Shown here piece by piece: positions 1-7,380 of a DNA stretch of 64,000 bases (positions within the stretch are counted from its first letter, which is position 1; each line of letters starts with the position of its first letter). The DNA comes from Gemmatimonadales bacterium (GTDB taxonomy: Bacteria > Gemmatimonadota > Gemmatimonadetes > Gemmatimonadales > GWC2-71-9), in the NCBI GenBank assembly GCA_036265815.1, contig DATAOI010000021.1, positions 1 through 64,000 of the forward strand, given 5' to 3'. Under the pieces are notes generated by a model. It was given only the letters and a program-made list of their open reading frames with translations. It was not told the DNA's origin and did no database searches. Made by a program: the position numbers and the translations under genes.

Positions 1-116
1 ATCGCGACCTTGGCCGGCTGTCCCTCGTTGCCCAGCACGAGGTCGCTCCCGCCGCAGCCCACCGCGGAGAGCAGGGTCAGGGACGTGACCAGACGACGGA
101 TGAGGCGCACTGACAC
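1..116 (-). CDS. Lipoprotein N-terminus, partial (Ig-like lipoprotein paralogue)
   Basis: Only the first 38 codons lie in the window; the gene continues past the left edge. The reading starts at GTG 116 (a second in-frame GTG is at 110). It encodes a basic n-region (RLIRR), a hydrophobic stretch and the lipobox-like end AVGCGG, so the product is a predicted lipoprotein. The pattern of signal peptide, GCGGSD and then an N-rich linker matches the starts of the next two genes (ending at 161 and 3432), which are Ig-like lipoproteins. It is therefore probably a third tandem paralogue. The mature domain itself is not visible. Confidence 0.55.
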   Translation of the reverse strand, partial: MSVRLIRRLVTSLTLLSAVGCGGSDLVLGNEGQPAKVA

Positions 117-160
117 CGTACCCGTGAGCGTGAGCGAGGAAAAGGGAGCCCCGAAGCTTA

Positions 161-3100
161 TCAAGTGCCGATCCCGATGTCGATCTTGAACGTCTGAAAG
201 TCGCTCACGTCCACGCCCCCGTTGGCCGTTCCACCGGTGTCTTGCACCCGGACCGAGACCGTGACACTGACCGGAGAGACCAGGAGGACGCTGGGGGTGT
301 ACGTCAGAGTTCCGGTGGCGCTGATCGAGGGGGTTACCAGGAAGGCGGCGTCGTTGTCAGTTGAGGTCTCGAAGGAGAGGGTCTGTCCCGACTCGTCGGC
401 CGGCCCTGGGCTCAGCCCGGTGGCCCAGCCCAGGATCGTCTGGATCCCGCTCAAGCTCCCCACGCTCTGATCGGCTCCCTTGATGAAGCTGGGCGCGTCG
501 TTCACCGGGGACACGGTGATGGTGACCGTGGCCGTGTTGGAAGTGAGCGAGCCGTTGTTGGTCCGATAGGTGAAGCTGTCGGTGCCGTTGAAGTTGGCGG
601 CCGGCGCATAATCGAACGACCCATCGCCATGCAGCGCGAAGCTGCTCGCGTTCGACGGTCCGGCCACCAGCTCGGCGGTCACCCCGCTGCTCGGCGTGTC
701 GTTCTGGAGCAGGCCCGTCCCGGCGTCGACGCTCAGCGACCCGTCCTCGTCCACGCCGAAAGCGTCATTCGTCGCCGCCGGGGCTGCGGCCACCACCTGG
801 GTGATGTCGCTGGAGGTGCTCCCCGCGAAGTTGGTCGAGCCGAGATAGACCGCCGTGATGCTGTGGCTGCCGCTGGCCAGGCTGGTGGTGGAGAGCGTGG
901 CCACGCCACTCCCGTTCAAGGCGCTGTTGCTGCCGATCTGATTCGCCCCATCGAAGAACCGCACTTGCCCCGTCGGCGTGCCCGCGCCTGGCGCGGTCAC
1001 CGTCACGGTGGCGGTGAAGGTCACGCTCTCGCCCGGATCGGTCGACAGGTCGGACGAGACCACCGTGGTCGAGGTGGCAGCCTGGTTGACCTGGTGAGCC
1101 AGGTTACCGGAGGGGTCGGAGTTGAAATCGGCGCTGCCGGCGTAGGTCGCCACGTAGTTCCTGCTGCCGACCGCCGTGGGCACCAGCGAGCAGCTCCCGA
1201 CCGTGGCGTCGGCCTGGCAGCTCACCGCGCCGCCGCCGCCAGTCCCGGCGACCGTGACCAGCCCCGTCGGAGTTCCGGAGCCGGGCCCGTTCACAGTGAC
1301 CGTGAAGCTGAACGTGACCGGCTCGCCGAAGACCGAAGGGTCGGGATCGTCCTGGATGAGCTGGGCCGTGGTGTTCGCCTTGTTCACCTGATGGGTGCTG
1401 GAGGCCGAGACGCTGCTGGCGAAGTTGGCGTCGCCAGCGTAGCTCGCCGTCAGCGAACGGGTCCCGGCGGTGGTGAAGGTAAGCGTGCAGCTCCCGGCCG
1501 CGACACTCGCGGAGCAACTGGTACCCGCACCGTCGCTCACCGTGACCGTGCCGGTCGGGGTGCCGCCGCCGGCGGTGGGAGTCACCGAATACGTCGTGGT
1601 CACCGCCTGGCCGGTCACCGATGTCGCCGGGGTGTCTCCATCCAGCGTGGTGGTCGTCCCCGACTTGCCGATGTCGAAGGCATCGCTGACGGCGTTGCTC
1701 AGGCCCGAGGCATGCGCGGTCAGCTTGAGGCCGGAGCCCGCTTGGTTGATGGAAAGCCCCGGGAAGACGGCAACGCCGGCAATCGCGTTCACCGCTCCTC
1801 CTCCCACCAGCGTTCCACCGACGGAGGAGGTCAGGGTGATGGCATTGGTGGCGGTGGGGACCAGCAGCCCCTGCGCGTCCCGCACCGAGACCTCGACCGC
1901 CGGCGTGATCGTCTCTCCCACGCCGGCGCTGCTCGGTTGCACATCGAACGCGAGCTTGGCCGGCGCGCCAACCGTGGCGGTGGAAGTGAAGCTCACCGGC
2001 GAGCCAGTGAGCCCGGCGACCGCCGCAGTCGTGCCGTAGGTGCCCGGGACGAGCCCCAGCGTCCGGCTCACCTGGGCGATGCCGCTCGCATTGGTGTTCG
2101 AGGTCGGAGCGGACACGGAACCACTGTCAGCGGTCCAGGTGACCGACACGTTGGCGACGGGATTGTTGTTACCATCCGTGACCTTCACGGAGAGCGGGAG
2201 CGCCAGCGTGGATCCGACCGGTGCCGACTGATTGTCGCCGCCGTTCAGGACGATCTTCGTCGGCACGTCCGACGTGGCCATCGCGGTGAACGGCACCGAG
2301 GGTACGCCGGAGAACACGGCGTTCAGCAGATTCGAGCCGGCCGCCGGGCCGAGGGTCCAATGGGTCGAGGCATAGCCGTTCGCGGTCGTGGTGCTGTTGA
2401 GCGGCGTCACGGAGCCGCCCTGGCCCAAGGGTATGACCCAGGTTACGGCCTTGCCGCCCACGCCGTTCCCGTTGTCATCCACCAACCGGACCATCAGCGA
2501 ATCCGCCAAGGGGAACCCGGCCGGCGCCGTCTGCCCATCGCCCGCCACGTAGACCAGCGAGGTCGGGTTGGCGGCCTCCGCCGTGCTGGTGAAGGTGACC
2601 GGCGAGCCGGCCAGCCCATCGACCGTCGCCGCCGCCGTCTGGGTGCCGGCTGAGCTCCCGAGCACCCGCTCGGCCGCCGCCAGGCCATCCGCGCCGGTGG
2701 TGACAGTCGCCGGGGTGATCGACCCACTGGACACCGTCCACAGCACCTCGACGCCGGCAACGGGGTTCCCCACCGCGTCGCTCACCTTGACCACGAGGGA
2801 ATCGGGAAGCGCCGAGCGGACGGCGGCGGTCTGATTGTCACCGCTCACCTGGGAGAGCGCCGAGCCGGCCCCGGTCATTGCGGTGGCCTTGAGGTCAACC
2901 GCGACCGTGCCGGTGACGCCGCCGCCGAACGCACGCGCCTGAACCCGCTGCTCGCCCGCGGGCGCCCCCAGCGTCCAGGAGAACGAGGCCTTCCCAGCGG
3001 CGTCGGTGAACGCGGTGTCGGGGGTGACACTCCCCGCGCCGCTCTTGACCTCGAAGACGACACCTTGGCCTTCGACCGGCCGGTTGCCCGGGTCGGTGAC

Positions 3101-3283
3101 CAGGACCACCACCGGCTGCTCCAGGGTCGATCCTGCCGGAGCCTGCTGATTGTTCCCGGCGAACGCCGCAATGTTGGAGGCGTCTCCGTTTCCCGGCAGT
3201 GCCAGGCCATCGCCGCCGCAACCGTAAGCAGCGGTGGCGAGGCCGATCGCGAGCAGGGACGCGAGACGACGAGTCATGGGCAC
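161..3283 (-). CDS. Large lipoprotein with tandem Ig-like (invasin/Big) and cadherin-like domains
   Basis: A 1040-residue predicted surface or periplasmic protein. Residues 1-22 form a lipoprotein signal ending AAYGC. Four or five repeats of about 95 residues follow, each with the Big_1/invasin signature (V.V.D..GNPV.G..V.W.....G...P....T...G.A.....LG...G). After these come Ig-like repeats of the Big_3_5 type (TPTGTVTV.DG, S.T.SYAGD.NF) around residues 545-840. The last part has a cadherin/VCBS-like module (DSFTYRTNNG, VSPVNDAP) around 850-960. Such proteins usually act in adhesion or as structural surface spacers. No catalytic motif was seen. The ATG at 3283 sits just before the signal peptide, and an AT-rich block upstream (3355-3400) may hold its promoter. 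Confidence 0.85.
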   Translation of the reverse strand: MPMTRRLASLLAIGLATAAYGCGGDGLALPGNGDASNIAAFAGNNQQAPAGSTLEQPVVVLVTDPGNRPVEGQGVVFEVKSGAGSVTPDTAFTDAAGKASFSWTLGAPAGEQRVQARAFGGGVTGTVAVDLKATAMTGAGSALSQVSGDNQTAAVRSALPDSLVVKVSDAVGNPVAGVEVLWTVSSGSITPATVTTGADGLAAAERVLGSSAGTQTAAATVDGLAGSPVTFTSTAEAANPTSLVYVAGDGQTAPAGFPLADSLMVRLVDDNGNGVGGKAVTWVIPLGQGGSVTPLNSTTTANGYASTHWTLGPAAGSNLLNAVFSGVPSVPFTAMATSDVPTKIVLNGGDNQSAPVGSTLALPLSVKVTDGNNNPVANVSVTWTADSGSVSAPTSNTNASGIAQVSRTLGLVPGTYGTTAAVAGLTGSPVSFTSTATVGAPAKLAFDVQPSSAGVGETITPAVEVSVRDAQGLLVPTATNAITLTSSVGGTLVGGGAVNAIAGVAVFPGLSINQAGSGLKLTAHASGLSNAVSDAFDIGKSGTTTTLDGDTPATSVTGQAVTTTYSVTPTAGGGTPTGTVTVSDGAGTSCSASVAAGSCTLTFTTAGTRSLTASYAGDANFASSVSASSTHQVNKANTTAQLIQDDPDPSVFGEPVTFSFTVTVNGPGSGTPTGLVTVAGTGGGGAVSCQADATVGSCSLVPTAVGSRNYVATYAGSADFNSDPSGNLAHQVNQAATSTTVVSSDLSTDPGESVTFTATVTVTAPGAGTPTGQVRFFDGANQIGSNSALNGSGVATLSTTSLASGSHSITAVYLGSTNFAGSTSSDITQVVAAAPAATNDAFGVDEDGSLSVDAGTGLLQNDTPSSGVTAELVAGPSNASSFALHGDGSFDYAPAANFNGTDSFTYRTNNGSLTSNTATVTITVSPVNDAPSFIKGADQSVGSLSGIQTILGWATGLSPGPADESGQTLSFETSTDNDAAFLVTPSISATGTLTYTPSVLLVSPVSVTVSVRVQDTGGTANGGVDVSDFQTFKIDIGIGT

Positions 3284-3371
3284 CGGTGATCGGGTTGAAT
3301 GATGGACGACAGTCCCGAAACAAGCAGATTACGTGCCTTGCTCTGGACTGCCAATTGCGTTTTAAGTGTCT

Positions 3372-3386
3372 AAATTACAATAATTT
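3372..3386. promoter_or_regulatory. AT-rich inverted repeat in promoter region
   Basis: AAATT-ACAAT-AATTT is a perfect 5-bp inverted repeat in an unusually AT-rich 45-bp patch (about 3355-3400), between two Ig-like lipoprotein genes in otherwise GC-rich DNA. It lies about 90 bp upstream of the minus-strand start at 3283. A promoter or operator role is inferred from base composition and position only; no clear -35/-10 pair was found. Confidence 0.3.
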
Positions 3387-3431
3387 GGAAGTGCAATCGG
3401 GAACAGTGTGGCGCGCGCGCAACAACAAGGG

Positions 3432-4172
3432 TCAGAACAGGACCGTTGCCGTGAAGGTCAGCGGGGAGCCGGTGGCCCCCTCGACCGCCGCGGAGGCCCG
3501 TTGCAGCCCGATACCAGGTCCCAAGGTCCAGGCCACCGAGGTGGTCCCGTCCGATCCCGTCGCAGTCTCCTCCGCACTCAGTGATCCGCCCCCACTGGTC
3601 ACGCTCCAGTGGACCGCCGCGCCGGGCACCGGATTGCCGAACCGGTCGACCACGGCCACCACGAGCGGATCGTCGAGCTGGTGCTCCCGGCGGCCGAACT
3701 GATTCTGGGGACTGACGGCACGCACGGTATCAGGGGGCCCCGCATGAGCAGTGGCAGCGAAGGGGATGCTCGGCGGCGCGGTGGAGTCGGTGGTCACCAG
3801 GCGTGCCTCGCCCTGGTATTCACCGGGCCTGGTTCCCAGCACCCAACGCGCGGAGGCCTGTCCCTCGGAGCTGGTGATGGCCGTGTCGGGGTCGATGGTG
3901 CCAGCCGACGGATCCGAGAGCACGAAGGCAACCCGTCTCCCTCCGATCGGCTGGCCGGCCTGGGTGGCCACCTTCACGACCACCAGCCTGGGTAGCGGCT
4001 CACCCACGACTCCGGTCTGCGTCCGTCCGTCCACGATCGAGAGGTCGATCCCGTTACCGGACGCATCCGGCAGCGTCAGGTCGCCGCCGCAGCCCAGGCC
4101 GCAGCCCAGGAGGACGGCGAGAGCGACCGGGAGGAAGCCGCGTCGGGACACCAGCGGGACGGCCTGACTCAT
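3432..4172 (-). CDS. Ig-like domain lipoprotein (two invasin-type repeats)
   Basis: A 246-residue predicted lipoprotein with a signal peptide ending LLGCGLGCGGD. Two Ig-like repeats of the Big_1/invasin kind follow (about residues 45-140 and 145-245), with the hallmark D..GNPVPGA.V.W and G....AWTLG..G strings. It is a short paralogue of the 1040-residue gene downstream and shares its domain type, lipobox style and strand. A linker of mixed composition precedes the first repeat. A function in cell-surface structure or adhesion is a family-level inference. Confidence 0.8.
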   Translation of the reverse strand: MSQAVPLVSRRGFLPVALAVLLGCGLGCGGDLTLPDASGNGIDLSIVDGRTQTGVVGEPLPRLVVVKVATQAGQPIGGRRVAFVLSDPSAGTIDPDTAITSSEGQASARWVLGTRPGEYQGEARLVTTDSTAPPSIPFAATAHAGPPDTVRAVSPQNQFGRREHQLDDPLVVAVVDRFGNPVPGAAVHWSVTSGGGSLSAEETATGSDGTTSVAWTLGPGIGLQRASAAVEGATGSPLTFTATVLF

Positions 4173-4214
4173 CGATCGCCGATCATGAAGGGGTATGCCG
4201 CGTAGGATAGGCAG

Positions 4215-4820
4215 CTAGCGACCCGACTGGAAGAGGATGCCCAGGCCGAAGTTGACCAGCCGCTCGTGGTAGCGGTCACCGACGCGTCCGGTGTAGCGAT
4301 GGCCGACCAGGTCGATGGCCGGATTGAGATACACTCGCCGGCCGACCCGGAGCTCCCACCCCGCGCCGACCAGTCCGGCGAACCCGGTATCTCCCACGTC
4401 GAATCCGTTGCGAAAGTCCACCGCGTTCCGGCCCACCCCGAGTCCGCCCTTGAGATAGAGTCCCGCCGTCGAGAGCGGATAGGCCTGCGCGATGAAGAGA
4501 AAGCTGCTGAGCGAGGCGGTCTGATCCCCCTGGTCGTCGATCCAGGAGAGGAGCTCTCCTCCGAGGCGGAGATGCTGATTGACGGTGCCGCCGAGGCGGA
4601 CCGAGATGGTCGGCTTGTAGAGCTCGTCACTGTAGCCGACGCCGTCGAGGAGGTCGAATGCCTCTCCCCCGGCGCCGAGCCCGACACCGCCCCAGAAGCC
4701 GGCCCGTCCGCCGCGCGCCACCTCGACCAGGCCGCGGGGGGCGGCCTGCGACCAGCCATCGCCCGGCCCCAGGAGCACGATCGTCGCCGCCAGCGTGAAG
4801 CCCCGCCAGATGGTCAGCAT
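4215..4820 (-). CDS. Outer-membrane beta-barrel protein
   Basis: A 201-residue product read from ATG 4820 (MLTIWRGFT), the start that gives a clean signal peptide ending DGWSQA. The open frame extends further upstream, but that extension is basic and unlike an exported protein. The mature part alternates short amphipathic strands with G/D-rich turns (LYLKGGLGVGRNAVD, FAGLVGAGWELRVG, FGLGILF) and ends close to a hydrophobic residue. This matches small OmpW/OmpX-like barrels of the outer_membrane_beta-barrel (PF13505-like) type. It is divergent from SURF1, with 133 bp between the start codons. No specific substrate can be assigned. Confidence 0.7.
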   Translation of the reverse strand: MLTIWRGFTLAATIVLLGPGDGWSQAAPRGLVEVARGGRAGFWGGVGLGAGGEAFDLLDGVGYSDELYKPTISVRLGGTVNQHLRLGGELLSWIDDQGDQTASLSSFLFIAQAYPLSTAGLYLKGGLGVGRNAVDFRNGFDVGDTGFAGLVGAGWELRVGRRVYLNPAIDLVGHRYTGRVGDRYHERLVNFGLGILFQSGR

Positions 4821-4953
4821 ACATCGCCTCGCCGCAGTTAAGTTGTCCGCTGGTCCGCTGTGGACCTTCCGGCGCGTGGCAAGGACCGGACCGCGGCGGG
4901 AATGCCCGAATCCGCGGGTCGGGGCTGAGCGTCGTCCCTTATCGCGTACAGTC

Positions 4954-5649
4954 ATGTCACCCTGGGCTCGACGCCTGCTCATGGCACTGTTGCTGGTGCT
5001 GGCTGCCGGATTCGCCAGGCTGGGCATCTGGCAGCTCTCCCGCCTGCACCAGCGCCGCGGCGCCAATCGGATCACCCTGGCCGCGCGGAGCGCGGCTCCG
5101 GTGCGGCTGCCCGGCCCGGCGCTCCGCCGGCCGGACACGCTGGCGGAGCATCGGTTGATCGCCCGGGGGCGCTACGACCACGATCACGACATCGTGCTTC
5201 GCGGAGAGGCGCTGCAGGGCGTGCCCGGCGTTCACCTGGTGACGCCGCTCAGGATGGCGGGAACCGATACGGCCCTGCTGGTCGATCGGGGATTCGTCCC
5301 GGCGCCCGATGCGGTGAGCGTTCAGCCGGAGCGCCTGCGGGAACCAGGAGAGATCGTGGCGGAAGGCACGGCGGTTCCGGTGGGCACCGGAGGCGGGAAG
5401 CCGATCGTTCACGCGGGCCGCACCACCTGGGCCCGGCTCGACCTGCCCGCGCTGCGCTCGCAGCTCCCCTACCCCGTGTTGCCGGTCTATCTCAGGCAGA
5501 CTCCCGGCCCCGGCGTCCCGAGCTTTCCCCGACGACTTGAGCCGCCACCGATCGACGAGGGACCCCACTTGAGCTACGCGATCCAGTGGTTCCTCTTCGC
5601 CGGGCTGGCAGCGGCGTTCGCCTTTCTGGTGGTGGGCCGGCAGACCTGA
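4954..5649 (+). CDS. SURF1 family cytochrome oxidase assembly protein
   Basis: A 231-residue inner-membrane protein. SURF1 proteins help insert haem a into cytochrome c oxidase subunit I. There is one membrane segment near the N-terminus (LLMALLLVLAAGFARLGIWQL) with the characteristic G.WQL.R following it. The periplasmic domain contains VDRGFVP, the family's W/DRG-type motif, and the C-terminal segment SYAIQWFLFAGLAAAFAF carries the typical H.YAIQWF.FA signature. Length and two-TM topology match bacterial SURF1. The start at ATG 4954 is chosen because it directly precedes the first membrane segment; the longer open frame has no signal-like sequence. No cox or ctaA genes lie nearby in the window. 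Confidence 0.88.
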   Translation: MSPWARRLLMALLLVLAAGFARLGIWQLSRLHQRRGANRITLAARSAAPVRLPGPALRRPDTLAEHRLIARGRYDHDHDIVLRGEALQGVPGVHLVTPLRMAGTDTALLVDRGFVPAPDAVSVQPERLREPGEIVAEGTAVPVGTGGGKPIVHAGRTTWARLDLPALRSQLPYPVLPVYLRQTPGPGVPSFPRRLEPPPIDEGPHLSYAIQWFLFAGLAAAFAFLVVGRQT

Positions 5650-5652
5650 ACG

Positions 5653-6939
5653 TCAGGTAGCCGGGCGGGTCTGCCGTCCGTCCAGGGCCTCGATGGTGGC
5701 GGTCGAGGGCGGCCGGCTCCGCTGCAGCCGCGCAGCCGTCGCCTCCGCCTGATGCAGCACCCGCAGCAAGTTGCCTCCCGCCAGCTTCTTGAGATCGCCG
5801 TCGCTCCAGCCCCGCCGGATCAGCTCCGCGAACAATTGGGGAAAGGTGGACGTGTCCTCCAGCCCCACCGGGCCCCCCTCCATCCCGTCGAAGTCGCTCC
5901 CGATGCCGACGTGGTCCACGCCCGCGACCGCCCGCACATGGTCGATGTGGTCGGCTACCTGGGCCAGGGTGGCGGTGGGGCTCGGGTGCGCCGTCTTCCA
6001 CGCCTCCCACTGGCGGGTCTGTTCCGCCGTGTCGGTGACGGCGGCTTTGATCTGCGTGAGCTGGCTGTCCGACCGCGCTTCCCACGCGGCGACAGCGGTG
6101 GAGATGAAACCGGGGACAAAGGTCACCATCACGACGCCGCCGTTCTTGGGCAGCCGGGCGAGGATGGAATCGGGCACGTTGCGCGGGTGGTCCACCAGCG
6201 CGCGCGCGGCCGAGTGGGAGAAGATCACCGGCGCCTCGGCGACATCGAGGGTATTGCTCATCACTCCCGGCGAGACGTGCGAGAGGTCGACCAGCATGCC
6301 GAGCCGGTTCATCTCCCGGACCACCTCCCGCCCGAAGTTGGTGAGTCCGCCGTGGCGGGCCGTGTCCAGCGCGGCGTCGGCCCAGTCCAGGGTGACGTTG
6401 TGGGTCAGGGTCATGTAGCGGGCGCCCAGCGTGTAGTAGGACCGGAGCGCACCGAGCGAGTTCTCGATCGCGTGGCCGCCCTCCATTCCCAGAAGCGAGG
6501 CCAGCCGGCCGCGCTTGAAGTCCCGCTCGATGTCGTCGGCCGTGAGTGCCAGCGCGAGACGGTCAGGATAGCTGGCGATCATCCGGCGAGCGATGTCGAA
6601 CTGCTCCAGCTGCACCCGGGCGAAGCCGCTGTCCTTGATCTCGCCCGGAATGTAGATCGACCAGAACTGGGCGCCGACCTCGCCCTGCTTGAGCCGGCCC
6701 AGGTCGGTGTGCTTGGGGGCCCGCTGCCGGAGATCGTACGCCGCCACGTCCCGCGGCGCCGTCTTGGAGACCCGGATCTCCCAGGGGAGGTCGTTGTGCC
6801 CATCGATGAGCGGGGCGGAGTGCAGCAACTTCCGAGCGTGCTCCAGCGCCCGGTCGGGCGACGTTTGGGCAGACATGGGCAATGGAGTGAAGGCCAGAAA
6901 GGCTGCTGCGAGGATGACGGTGGGCGAGCCCAGCTTCAT
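5653..6939 (-). CDS. Membrane dipeptidase, peptidase M19 family
   Basis: A 428-residue secreted zinc dipeptidase. A signal peptide (residues 1-24, ending PMSAQ) is followed by the M19 fold. Metal-ligand motifs are present in order: IDGHNDLPW (H48, D50), GMEGGH (bridging E153), VDLSHVS (H221), FSHSAAR (H242), and VDHVGIGSDFDG near the C-terminus with GGNLLRVL after it. M19 enzymes cleave dipeptides, often L-Xaa-D-Xaa, in the periplasm. The start at ATG 6939 has GAGG about 9 bases upstream. It lies 23 bp behind the Cys-cluster gene and is the last gene of the long minus-strand run, consistent with processing of imported or periplasmic peptides. Confidence 0.9.
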   Translation of the reverse strand: MKLGSPTVILAAAFLAFTPLPMSAQTSPDRALEHARKLLHSAPLIDGHNDLPWEIRVSKTAPRDVAAYDLRQRAPKHTDLGRLKQGEVGAQFWSIYIPGEIKDSGFARVQLEQFDIARRMIASYPDRLALALTADDIERDFKRGRLASLLGMEGGHAIENSLGALRSYYTLGARYMTLTHNVTLDWADAALDTARHGGLTNFGREVVREMNRLGMLVDLSHVSPGVMSNTLDVAEAPVIFSHSAARALVDHPRNVPDSILARLPKNGGVVMVTFVPGFISTAVAAWEARSDSQLTQIKAAVTDTAEQTRQWEAWKTAHPSPTATLAQVADHIDHVRAVAGVDHVGIGSDFDGMEGGPVGLEDTSTFPQLFAELIRRGWSDGDLKKLAGGNLLRVLHQAEATAARLQRSRPPSTATIEALDGRQTRPAT

Positions 6940-6962
6940 GTGAAGGACCTCGAGGTAGGTGA

Positions 6963-7310
6963 TCAGCGCCGACCCAACTGCACCAGCTCCGGCCGCGCGA
7001 GGAACTCCCCGCAGATGGTCCGGTCGTATTCGTAGGGACCGCCGGTCTCCGCGTCGGTCCAGGGAAAGCCGCGGCAGACGGCGGGGTAGTAGCTCTCCGC
7101 GTGGATGGTGCACACGTTCTCCCGGAGGAACACGCAGCGCTTTCCGCGGACCCGAGTGCGCCACTCGCCCCAGCGGCTGCGGTAAACCTTCGCGGCGCCG
7201 TGGTGCCGGATGATCGCGGCGGCCTCCTGGTCACTCAGGGTGACACCGTAGGCGCAACAGGAGGATTGATGGGGACAGGGATAACACGGCAGCGATGGAA
7301 AATCGCGCAT
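6963..7310 (-). CDS. YkgJ-like cysteine cluster protein
   Basis: A 115-residue protein with an N-terminal C.PCPHQSSCC cluster and further Cys residues at RGKRCVFL, NVCTIH, AVCRGFPW and TICGEF. This CxxC...CC...C...C arrangement is typical of the YkgJ/CxxCxxCC family (PF03692-like), proposed to bind a zinc ion or an Fe-S cluster. The conserved CVFL.....C.IH..RP..CR.FPW core is easy to see. No enzymatic activity is known to me for the family. It sits between the GH38 gene (70 bp upstream) and the M19 dipeptidase (23 bp downstream) on the same strand. Confidence 0.8.
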   Translation of the reverse strand: MRDFPSLPCYPCPHQSSCCAYGVTLSDQEAAAIIRHHGAAKVYRSRWGEWRTRVRGKRCVFLRENVCTIHAESYYPAVCRGFPWTDAETGGPYEYDRTICGEFLARPELVQLGRR

Positions 7311-7380
7311 GCGAGAAGTTAGCGGGGCGCCCGCGCCGGTGGCAGGGTCACCCGCCCCGAGGCGCTGGCCGGCGACCCGA

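Noticed and set aside
629-2653. A 674-codon plus-strand open frame opposite the large Ig-like lipoprotein gene
   Set aside because: It is Arg-rich, lacks any domain, and is the shadow of a GC-rich minus-strand gene with clear Ig repeats and a signal peptide.
4795-4953. N-terminal extension of the SURF1 frame to ATG 4795
   Set aside because: The added 53 residues are basic and not signal-like, and they overlap the divergent beta-barrel gene start; ATG 4954 fits the family topology.
4821-5138. N-terminal extension of the beta-barrel gene frame to 5138
   Set aside because: The extension is basic with no signal features and overlaps the SURF1 gene; ATG 4820 begins a clean signal peptide.
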